This document shows, one piece after another, positions 27,825-35,152 of a stretch of DNA of 64,000 nt. Numbering within the stretch: position 1 is the stretch's first letter; each line of letters begins with the position of its first letter. The notes under the pieces were generated by a model. That model did not search any database. It saw only the letters and a list, made by a program, of their open reading frames with translations, and had not been told where the DNA came from. This DNA is from Granulicella rosea (GTDB taxonomy: Bacteria; Acidobacteriota; Terriglobia; Terriglobales; Acidobacteriaceae): positions 1-64,000 of the forward strand of contig NZ_FZOU01000014.1 in the NCBI RefSeq assembly GCF_900188085.1, written 5' to 3'. Position numbers and translations under genes: made by a program.

Positions 27825-29303
27825 ATGGGGCGCATGAAAACCTCTCTCTCACGACGTGACCTTGGCCGCCTGCTTGGCGCATCGGCCGTTGCTTCAACTG
27901 CAACCTCTTCTTTCGCTCTCGAAAATGCTCCATCGGTTTCTCCGATGGGTCGTCGGTCCGAGGGCTTTCCGGATCGTTTTCTCTGGGGCTCCGCGACTGC
28001 TTCGTATCAGGTGGAAGGGTCTGTGAACGATGCAGGTCGCGGACCTTCGATCTGGGATACCTTCTCTCACACGCCGGGAAAGGTCGCCAACCATGACACG
28101 GGCGATGTCGCCGACGATTTCTTCCGGCGCTATCGTGACGATGTGCAGCTTATGAACGGACTGGGCATTCAAGCTTTTCGCTTCTCCGTGGCCTGGCCGC
28201 GCGTCTTTCCTACGGGCGGTGGCATGCCCAATCCACAGGGTCTCGACTTCTACCTGCGGCTGGTGGAAGAGTTGCATGCGCATGGAATTGAACCCTTCTG
28301 CACGCTGTATCACTGGGATATGCCGCAGGCTTTACAGGATCGCGGGGGATGGGAGAGCCGCGACACCGCGTATCGGCTGGCGGAGTACGCCGGGTATGTC
28401 GCGGGCAAACTATCCGCGGTTGGTGTGAAGCACTTCTTCACCATGAATGAGATTCGCACCTTCGTCGAGCTGGGCTATGGCAACGGGACGCATGCGCCGG
28501 GACTGAAGGTTGGTCGCAAACGCCTTGCGCAGCTCAACCATCATGCGCTGCTCGGTCATGGGCTCAGCGTGCAGTCTATACGGGCACACGCAGTGGGCGA
28601 TGTACAGGTTGGCGTGGCGGAGAACCCCATTGCGCCGGTCCCTGTAACTCCCTCCGGGGACGACATCGCCGCCGCGCGCACGGCGATGCGCGAGGAGAAT
28701 GCTTCATACCTTACGGCGATCCTCGAAGGCGTTTATACCGATCGTTACCTTGCCGGTCTGGGCGTCGATGCGCCTCACTTCACCGCCGAGGAGATGCGCA
28801 TCATCTCAACCCCGCTCGATGTGCTGGGTCTGAACTTCTATACCTCGACCTATGTGCGTGCAAGCCATTCGCCAGCATCGTACGAGACGCTTGCGCTACC
28901 GGCCGATTTTCCCCATATGGCCAGTTCCTGGCTCACCGTGAGCCCGGAGTGCGTTCACTGGGGACCGCGGCTGGTGCATGAGTGCTGGCGCCCGAAGGCC
29001 ATCTACATTACGGAGAATGGCTGTTCGGCCGACGATGGGCTGAATGCGAACGGCGAGTGTCTCGACACGGGCCGCATCATGTATCTGCGCAACTGCCTCA
29101 GCCAGCTCGAGCATGCGCTCGCACATGGCGCTCCTGTGCAGGGGTACTTCGTCTGGAGCCTGCTCGATAACTTCGAGTGGGCGGATGGCTACGGGAAGCG
29201 CTTCGGCATTGTTCATGTCGACTTCAAGACGCAAAAGCGGACGCCCAAACTGAGCGCTCGCTTTTACCAGAAGGTGATCGAGGGGAACGGAAAGAATCTT
29301 TAG
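27825..29303 (+). CDS. Tat-exported GH1 beta-glucosidase
   Basis: 492 residues. The N terminus carries a twin-arginine leader (SRRDLGRLLGASAVAS), so the enzyme is probably exported folded. The GH1 barrel follows: FLWGSATASYQVEGSVNDAGRGPSIWD at the start, TMNEIRTF with the acid/base Glu (the usual Pro after NE is Ile), ITENG with the nucleophile Glu, and WSLLDNFEWADGYGKRFGIVHVD at the C terminus. It should release glucose from beta-glucosides produced by GH16 or GH81. No clear ribosome-binding site precedes ATG 27825 or ATG 27834; the second start is equally possible and does not alter the leader. Confidence 0.92.
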   Translation: MGRMKTSLSRRDLGRLLGASAVASTATSSFALENAPSVSPMGRRSEGFPDRFLWGSATASYQVEGSVNDAGRGPSIWDTFSHTPGKVANHDTGDVADDFFRRYRDDVQLMNGLGIQAFRFSVAWPRVFPTGGGMPNPQGLDFYLRLVEELHAHGIEPFCTLYHWDMPQALQDRGGWESRDTAYRLAEYAGYVAGKLSAVGVKHFFTMNEIRTFVELGYGNGTHAPGLKVGRKRLAQLNHHALLGHGLSVQSIRAHAVGDVQVGVAENPIAPVPVTPSGDDIAAARTAMREENASYLTAILEGVYTDRYLAGLGVDAPHFTAEEMRIISTPLDVLGLNFYTSTYVRASHSPASYETLALPADFPHMASSWLTVSPECVHWGPRLVHECWRPKAIYITENGCSADDGLNANGECLDTGRIMYLRNCLSQLEHALAHGAPVQGYFVWSLLDNFEWADGYGKRFGIVHVDFKTQKRTPKLSARFYQKVIEGNGKNL

Positions 29304-29318
29304 ATCGCCGCATCGCTG

Positions 29319-29354
29319 GACGGTGATGGTTATCAGGGCTCCACCATCACCGTC
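29319..29354 (+). terminator. Hairpin after GH1
   Basis: An 11-bp perfect stem GACGGTGATGG (29319-29329) and CCATCACCGTC (29344-29354) has a 14-base loop, beginning 15 bases after the GH1 stop. No T-tract. Confidence 0.6.
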
Positions 29355-29946
29355 GCGACATCTTACGGAGAGGCTATCCACCTGCCACAAGCCAACGTCG
29401 GAGCCCCTGTGCCGACTCCATCATGCACTGGCGCATGACCTTTCTAAAGTACATTTGGGATCGATCTCACATTGCCACCGCACTGCCGCTAACCTTCAGC
29501 CCGGACAATTCAACTTTGCGCCTACACGTAAATGAGACAGAGACTCCGTTATCGGACGTGTGCAACTGGAATTGTTACACATGCAGTTGATCTTAGTTGC
29601 TTTGCCGGACAGTGCGAGTTACTTGGTGTAAACCACAAACATGGCAGGCCTGTATCCGGGTTATGACTTCCTGTGCTGGTCACGCAGATGTTGCTGCGTC
29701 GGCGCCCTCGGTAAGCCGGAGACCGCCCCCCTCGCGGCTCACCCTCTGCGGGCTCAACTCGCTTGCGACCACCGTCGCCCCTGGCATAGGCCAGCGCATT
29801 CCACCTCCGTCTCCGTGCCGATTCAGGTCGATGCCGACAATCAGACCGACCATGATGGGCAAAATTTCTCAAAAAACACTATATTTTGATCGTATAGCCG
29901 CCAAATGACGATTTATACTGATACTAAGCCATCTGCGAGGTCCATC
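29355..29946. other. Intergenic region without a supported gene, holding the promoter of the SIS gene
   Basis: About 590 bases. Several short frames cross it, but none has a ribosome-binding site or a recognisable domain. The part 29640-29840 is GC-rich and may be a decayed sequence. The end is AT-rich: a CTATA..TATAG inverted repeat (around 29879-29897) and TTTATACTGATAC (around 29910-29922), with TATACT as a plausible -10, lie ahead of the SIS gene. Confidence 0.4.
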
Positions 29947-31077
29947 ATGTCCGACACGCCCCAACCCTTCCCGCACTGGATGCTTAGGGAGATTCACGAG
30001 CAACCGCAGGCTCTCGCCGCCACGCTCGAGCGTTATCTGACCGGCGCGACCTTCATCGCCGAGACCTGCGAGCCCATCCGCCAGTGGCTGCGCGAGTCGC
30101 ACCGGCAGATCGTCGTCGCCGCCAGCGGTTCCAGCCGCCATGCCGGCCTCGTCGCCGAACTCATGATCGAAGACCTCAGCGGCATCGCCGTCGACGTCGA
30201 GTACGCCAGCGAGTATACCTATCGCACCGAAAAGTGCCGCCGCGACGCCGCCGTCCTCGTCATCTCGCAGTCCGGCGAGACCGCCGACACCCTCGCCGCG
30301 CTGCGCCGCGCCAACCACGCCGGACACGTCACGCTCGCCATCACCAACGTCCCCGGCTCGACCATGGCGCGCGAGGCGACCGTCTCCTTCCCCACCGCCG
30401 CCGGTCGCGAACGCGCCATCCCCGCTACCAAAAGCTTCACCGCGCAGTTGCTGAATCTTTACCTGCTCTCGCTGCTCGCCGCCGAGGTCGCCGAGGAGAT
30501 TGCGCCCGAAGAACTCCGCGCCCGCCTGCATGAAGTCGCGCGCGTCCCCGCGCAGGTAGCCGCGCAACTGCCCGCCTGGGAGATCGCCATCCGCGCCGCC
30601 GCCGAGCAGCACCGCGACGCCAAGAACTTCCTCTTCCTCGGACGCAACGTCCATTACCCCATCGCACGCGAGGGCGCGCTCAAGCTCAAGGAATCGGCCT
30701 ATCTCCACGCCGAGGGCTACCCTTCGGGCGAGCTCAAACACGGCCCCAACGCGCTCGTCGCCGAAGGCACGCCGCTGGTCATGATCGCCACCGTCGACCG
30801 CGCCGACCCCGACTCCATCCAGCGCTACGAGAAGGTCGTCCAACTGCTGCGCGACATGCGCGATCAGGGCGCCAACACCTTCGCCATCGCCAACACAGGC
30901 GACCTCACCATCGCGGGCCTCGCCACCCACACCGTCTTCGTCGACCCCGTGCGCGAGCCGCTCATGCCCCTCTTCGAGGTCATCCCTTTCCAGCTCTTCG
31001 CCTATTGCATGGCCATCCAGAACGGCATCGACGTCGACAACCCACGCAACCTCACCAAGGCTGTACTCGCCGAGTAA
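29947..31077 (+). CDS. GlmS-isomerase-like SIS-domain protein (probable glucosamine-6-phosphate deaminase/isomerase, NagB-II-like)
   Basis: 376 residues from ATG 29947 (GAGG five bases ahead; a 14-codon extension has no site). Both SIS domains of GlmS are present: HWMLREIHEQPQ at the start, ASGSSRHAG, VISQSGETADTLAALR, ATKSFTAQ, then YPIAREGALKLKESAYLHAEGYPSGELKHGP and the C-terminal PRNLTKAVLAE. The residues matching the GlmS isomerase Glu, His and C-terminal Lys are kept. The glutaminase domain with its N-terminal Cys is wholly absent. It should therefore work on glucosamine 6-phosphate and fructose 6-phosphate with free ammonia, most likely in the catabolic direction. A decayed GH20 hexosaminidase lies just downstream on the other strand, which fits former amino-sugar use. 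Confidence 0.82.
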   Translation: MSDTPQPFPHWMLREIHEQPQALAATLERYLTGATFIAETCEPIRQWLRESHRQIVVAASGSSRHAGLVAELMIEDLSGIAVDVEYASEYTYRTEKCRRDAAVLVISQSGETADTLAALRRANHAGHVTLAITNVPGSTMAREATVSFPTAAGRERAIPATKSFTAQLLNLYLLSLLAAEVAEEIAPEELRARLHEVARVPAQVAAQLPAWEIAIRAAAEQHRDAKNFLFLGRNVHYPIAREGALKLKESAYLHAEGYPSGELKHGPNALVAEGTPLVMIATVDRADPDSIQRYEKVVQLLRDMRDQGANTFAIANTGDLTIAGLATHTVFVDPVREPLMPLFEVIPFQLFAYCMAIQNGIDVDNPRNLTKAVLAE

Positions 31078-31097
31078 CGGAGCCGCGATGAGTTGTC

Positions 31098-31268
31098 CCG
31101 CTGGCTAACTCTGGATAAGCGACGAGCCATGCCGCGCTCTCGCACGCAGGCCACAACCTCTCGAGCCTGCTCCTGCGTGTAGAAGAGACCGTCGGAACCG
31201 CTGGCCGTGAGCTTTGGAAAGGTCTTACTCGATGCGAAAGCCTTGATCTTCCGTTGTCGATCAGACAG
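31098..31268 (-). pseudogene. Remnant of a GH20 beta-N-acetylhexosaminidase
   Basis: Read on the minus strand, 31268 down to about 31125 encodes LSDRQR..IKAF, then SKTFPKLTASGSDGLFYTQEQ and AREVVACVRERG. This is the GH20 segment that normally precedes the catalytic loop (R-V-V-P-E-F-D-M-P-G-H). That loop is missing. The next frame continues directly with AWLVAYPELASG (31098-31135), the segment that follows it in GH20 proteins. So an internal deletion with frameshift has removed the catalytic Asp region, and both gene ends are gone. No start or stop of a working gene exists. The rest of 31078-31422 shows only the leader of the peroxidase gene. Confidence 0.75.
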
Positions 31269-31422
31269 GATGCACCTTCGACCCTATCCCTCGATTGAGG
31301 GGGCGGAGCGTGGCGCCATGGAGGGCGTCGAGGCATGCGCTTTCGCGATAAACTCTTCAACAGACCATATGTGCGAGGATGGGGCAAGTTGCCGCGCGCA
31401 CAGCGGTCGAACGAGAGAACGT

Positions 31423-32511
31423 ATGACGATATCCCAAGGGCCAGACCCATTGCCGCTTCCACAGTCTGTGCTCGCGCCGCTCACCCGTGCGGCAATCTTC
31501 CTCGTCGTTACGATCAAGAACGACGCCGGGAGCTTCGACACCATACGCTCCTTCACCGGCGACCTTGCGGGCATCGTCCGCGCCGTGGAGTTCCGCGATA
31601 TCGATGCCGGCCTCAGTTGTATTACCGCCTTCGGATCGGGCGTCTGGGACCGGCTGTTTGGATCTCCGCGACCGGCGGAGCTTCATCCCTTCCGCGAGTT
31701 CCATGCCGGCAACCGCCATGCCCCTGCCACTCCCGGCGACATTCTCTTTCACCTTCGCGCCGGTCGCATGGATATCTGCTTCGAACTCGCGACCCAGATC
31801 ATGGAGCGCATCGCCGATGCCGTCGAGGTGGCCGACGAGGTCCAGGGCTTCCGTTACTTCGAAGATCGCGATCTCATCGGCTTCGTCGATGGCACGGAGA
31901 ATCCACGCGGGGACCTTGCTCTGCAATCCGCGCTCGTCGGGGACGAGGACGCGGCCTTCGCCGGCGGCAGCTACGTGCTCATCCAGAAATACCTCCACGA
32001 CATGAAGGCCTGGAACGCCCTCACCACCGAGGCGCAGGAGCGTATCATCGGCCGGAAGAAGATGACCGACATCGAGCTCGATGAGGCCACCAAGCCCAGC
32101 AACGCCCACAGCGCGTTGACGGTCATCGAGGTGGATGGCAAGGAGCTCAAGATCCTGCGCGACAACATGCCCTTCGGGCAGCCGGGCCGTGGAGAGTTCG
32201 GCACCTACTTTATCGGCTACAGCCGCACGCCGCGCGTCACGGAGCTGATGCTTGAAAACATGTTCGTCGGCCGTCCACCGGGAAACTACGACCGCCTGCT
32301 CGACTTCAGCCGCGCCATTACCGGAGGCCTCTTCTTCGCGCCCTCGGCGACCTTCCTCGAAGGTGTGGGCCAGGAGCAGCCAGCCGCCGCGGCGCTCGCT
32401 ACACCGCCTGTCGCTGCATCGGCCCCGGTCGCGCCGTCATCCAACAAAGACACTTCGTCTGGAACAGGATCGCTCAACATAGGATCGCTCAAAGGAGAAC
32501 GCAATGAATAA
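31423..32511 (+). CDS. DyP-type peroxidase with encapsulin cargo-loading peptide
   Basis: 362 residues from the ATG after CGAGAGAACGT; the frame is open far upstream but without family similarity. The DyP fold shows the GxxDG motif (GFVDGTENP, distal Asp), the proximal His in PSNAHSAL, and the distal Arg in KILRDNMPFG. After the catalytic domain a flexible Ala/Pro/Ser-rich tail (about 310-345) ends in TGSLNIGSLKGERNE. That is the consensus targeting peptide that docks DyP inside encapsulin shells (Ser-Leu-x-Ile-Gly-Ser-Leu-Lys). The encapsulin gene starts inside the last codons (ATGAATAA overlap). It should be a haem peroxidase packaged in a nanocompartment for oxidative defence or oxidation of aromatic substrates. 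Confidence 0.95.
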   Translation: MTISQGPDPLPLPQSVLAPLTRAAIFLVVTIKNDAGSFDTIRSFTGDLAGIVRAVEFRDIDAGLSCITAFGSGVWDRLFGSPRPAELHPFREFHAGNRHAPATPGDILFHLRAGRMDICFELATQIMERIADAVEVADEVQGFRYFEDRDLIGFVDGTENPRGDLALQSALVGDEDAAFAGGSYVLIQKYLHDMKAWNALTTEAQERIIGRKKMTDIELDEATKPSNAHSALTVIEVDGKELKILRDNMPFGQPGRGEFGTYFIGYSRTPRVTELMLENMFVGRPPGNYDRLLDFSRAITGGLFFAPSATFLEGVGQEQPAAAALATPPVAASAPVAPSSNKDTSSGTGSLNIGSLKGERNE

Positions 32512-33307
32512 CCTCCATCGGGAGCTCGCCCCCATCTCGGACGCCGCCTGGGCGGAGATCGAGGAGGAGACCACCCGCACGCTCAAGCGATATCTCGCGG
32601 GCCGCCGCGTCGTGGACGTACCGTCACCCGCTGGAATTGGTCTTCCCGGCGTCGGCACCGGTCATCTGCTCCCTCTCGCTTCGCCCGGCGAAGACATCCT
32701 CGCCCGCCAGCGGCAGGTGATGCCGCTCGTCGAGCTCCGCGTCCCCTTCGAACTGACCCGCGAAGCCATCGACGACGTCGAGCGAGGCTCGAACGACTCC
32801 GACTGGCAACCCGCCAAGGACGCCGCACGCAAGCTCGCCTTTGCCGAAGACCGCGCTATCTTCAACGGTTATCGCGAGGCCAATATCCAGGGCATTCGCG
32901 AAGGCACGAGCAACCCCATCCTCACGCTTCCGGCCGACGTCCGCGCCTATCCCGACGCAATCGCCCAGGCGCTCGGCCAGCTTCGCCTTGCCGGCGTCAA
33001 CGGACCCTACTCGGTGCTGCTCGGCGCCAAGGCCTACACCGAGCTCACCGAGACGAGCGACCACGGCTATCCTGTTCTCGAACATATCAAACGCATCGTC
33101 GACGGCAACATCGTATGGGCGCCTGCCATCGAAGGCGCCTTTGTCCTCACCACGCGCGGCGGCGACTTCGAACTGAACATCGGCCAGGACGTCTCGATCG
33201 GCTACCTCAGCCATACCGATACAACCGTCCGCCTTTACCTGCAGGAGACCTTCACCTTCCGCCTACTCACCGGTGAAGCGTCGGTCGTCCTCACAGCCGC
33301 GCAGTAG
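32504..33307 (+). CDS. Encapsulin shell protein (family 1, linocin M18-like)
   Basis: 267 residues with the HK97-like family 1 encapsulin sequence: N-terminal helix MNNLHRELAPISDAAWAEIEEE (cargo-binding region), RTLKRYLAGRRVVDVPSP, LVELRVPFELTREAIDDVERGSNDSDW, EDRAIFNGY, GPYSVLLGAKAYTEL, FELNIGQDVSIGYLSHTDTTVRLYLQETFTFRLLT. It self-assembles into a shell, usually 60 subunits, that holds the DyP cargo encoded immediately upstream. The AAAGGAG ribosome-binding site lies within the codons of the cargo targeting peptide, so expression of cargo and shell is coupled. Length and ends match the family. No second cargo, such as a ferritin-like protein, is nearby. Confidence 0.96.
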   Translation: MNNLHRELAPISDAAWAEIEEETTRTLKRYLAGRRVVDVPSPAGIGLPGVGTGHLLPLASPGEDILARQRQVMPLVELRVPFELTREAIDDVERGSNDSDWQPAKDAARKLAFAEDRAIFNGYREANIQGIREGTSNPILTLPADVRAYPDAIAQALGQLRLAGVNGPYSVLLGAKAYTELTETSDHGYPVLEHIKRIVDGNIVWAPAIEGAFVLTTRGGDFELNIGQDVSIGYLSHTDTTVRLYLQETFTFRLLTGEASVVLTAAQ

Positions 33308-33321
33308 AGCCGACATCGAAG

Positions 33322-33353
33322 CGCGCCGGCCTGCTCCATGCGCAGCCGGCGCG
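33322..33353. terminator. Bidirectional hairpin between encapsulin and GH28
   Basis: CGCGCCGGC (33322-33330) pairs with GCCGGCGCG (33345-33353) across a 14-base loop in the 66-base gap between two convergent genes. No T-run on either side. Confidence 0.5.
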
Positions 33354-33373
33354 GCTTCCCTCCTGCATCGCGC

Positions 33374-34996
33374 TTACGCCTTCTTCATCACGTTGTACTC
33401 GCTGTGGACTGCGCTCGCATCGCCCTCGGCAACAGCGGCGGCGCCGCGCAGATCGCATCCCGTGACCAGCAGATCCTTCGACGACTTCGACTTCAACAGC
33501 GCGCGTGCGCCCTGCGGCGCCTTCGCGTCTGAGACCCATGCGCCGGTCACATCGTCCATCTGCAGCATGGGTTCGCCATGGAGCGCGGACGTGGATTGAA
33601 GACCGTCAATCCGAAGGTTCTGCACGTCGTCGAAGACCATCGTGGGGCGCCACTCATCGGCCGGCGCCGAGAACGATACGTCGCGCATGGAGAGACCATG
33701 CACATGACGCACATACAGGCCGCTTGCAGGCAGCCAGCCGAACATGCGCGACTGCGGATAGTCGGGCGCGACCTCGGGCACCGGCTTCGACACCCACTCC
33801 GGCTTACCCGGCATCGTGGTGGCGATGCGAATATCCGACAGGCGAACATCCTCGATGTGCATGCCCGGCAGCCCGGTGATGGAGCTGGTCAGGATCGCGT
33901 CGGTCGCATGCAGACCTTCGATGACGACGCCGCGCATGCCGTTCTGCGGCGTGACGTTGTCCGTATGTCGCGTTCCGCGGCGCAGGCAGATCGGCGCCCG
34001 CACACGCCGCATCTGGATGCCGCTGATGACGACTCCATCGACCCAGCCGCCATCGACAGCGCTCAACTGAATGCCTGCGATCGACCGCGAGGACAGAGGC
34101 ACGTCGTCGTTATAGATCACCGAGTTCGAGAAGGTGATGTTTTCAAATCCGCCGAACGTTGGCGTGCCGAACTTGAAGCCGTTGCAGCAGCCGCTGAGGA
34201 CGCAGTTGGTGACGGTGATGTTCTTCGACGGTCGAACCGGCGCGCCGTCGAGCGACTCGCTCTTCAGGCAGATCGCATCGTCGCCCGTGTCGATGATGCA
34301 GTCCGAGATGACCACGTCCGTGCAGCAGGTCGGATCGATGCCGTCCGAATTCGGGCTGTAGACCGGGTTCTTGATGACGATCCCGCGAATCTGCACGCGT
34401 TCGCAGTTGAAGGGCCGCAGCGTCCACCCTGGAGCGTTGGTGAGGAGGACATCGGAGATATGAACATCGGTGCAGCCTTCGAACTCCACCATGGGCGAAG
34501 GATGCTTTGGCGTATGCGTCCAGTCGAGATGGATCGCGTCGAACCACGCCAGATCCTCCGATACCTGCGGCCGGTTCGTGCGCACCCAGAACGCCGGACC
34601 GTTGCCATCGATCTTGCCCGTGCCCGCGAGGCCTACGTTCTGCGCGTTGCTGGCAAAGATGAGATGGAGCTGCTTGTAGTCGGCGATATCGCCGCTGCCA
34701 AGGATGGTCGCGCCCGCCTCGAGATAGAGCGTGACGTTGGACTTGAGGACCACCGTGCCGCAGAGATACGTGCCGGGCGCAAGGTAGACGATGCCGCCGC
34801 CGGCTGCCGTGCATGCGTCGATCGCGCGCTGTATTGCCGGGGTGTCCTTGGCGCGGCCGTTGCCAACCGCTCCGAAGACGCGGGGATCGAAGACGGTCGG
34901 ACGTACGCCGTCGCTCTTAGGCGCGACGGCTGCCTGTGCGGTCAAGGTCGACGCTCCGAAACAGCCAATCGCTGCAATCATTTCTCTGCGGTCCAT
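33374..34996 (-). CDS. Secreted GH28 polygalacturonase-like enzyme
   Basis: 540 residues from the ATG preceded by AGGAG; a seven-codon extension is possible but lacks a site. A twin-arginine-like leader (MDRREMIAAIGCFGAS) comes first. The right-handed beta-helix follows with FGAVGNGRAKDTPAIQRAIDAC at the N-terminal end. The catalytic GH28 motifs are NSDGIDP (first Asp) and DTGDDAICLKS (paired Asp). The His motif G-H-G of classical polygalacturonases is replaced by CCNGFKFGT, as in the rhamnogalacturonan-type or divergent branches. It should hydrolyse galacturonic-acid-containing chains. It is the second gene after the receptor on the same strand (156-base gap), so the two probably share the promoter at 39.0 kb. 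Confidence 0.87.
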   Translation of the reverse strand: MDRREMIAAIGCFGASTLTAQAAVAPKSDGVRPTVFDPRVFGAVGNGRAKDTPAIQRAIDACTAAGGGIVYLAPGTYLCGTVVLKSNVTLYLEAGATILGSGDIADYKQLHLIFASNAQNVGLAGTGKIDGNGPAFWVRTNRPQVSEDLAWFDAIHLDWTHTPKHPSPMVEFEGCTDVHISDVLLTNAPGWTLRPFNCERVQIRGIVIKNPVYSPNSDGIDPTCCTDVVISDCIIDTGDDAICLKSESLDGAPVRPSKNITVTNCVLSGCCNGFKFGTPTFGGFENITFSNSVIYNDDVPLSSRSIAGIQLSAVDGGWVDGVVISGIQMRRVRAPICLRRGTRHTDNVTPQNGMRGVVIEGLHATDAILTSSITGLPGMHIEDVRLSDIRIATTMPGKPEWVSKPVPEVAPDYPQSRMFGWLPASGLYVRHVHGLSMRDVSFSAPADEWRPTMVFDDVQNLRIDGLQSTSALHGEPMLQMDDVTGAWVSDAKAPQGARALLKSKSSKDLLVTGCDLRGAAAVAEGDASAVHSEYNVMKKA

Positions 34997-35152
34997 AAAC
35001 TTTTCTCCTGGGGACATGACTCATTGCTGCAAATGGAAAGATGGGAGCGCCAACTCTCGCATGGGAGAGAAGAGTCGCGGTATGGTTCGTCCTTCCTCCA
35101 AGAGGAAGAGCGTTCCGTACCGCGACCTCAACGGTTCAACGGTTGCGCAGGC

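Noticed and set aside
29549-29872. Minus-strand frame in the long gap before the SIS gene
   Set aside because: No start site, no recognisable domain and unusual composition; may be decayed sequence, but nothing supports a gene.
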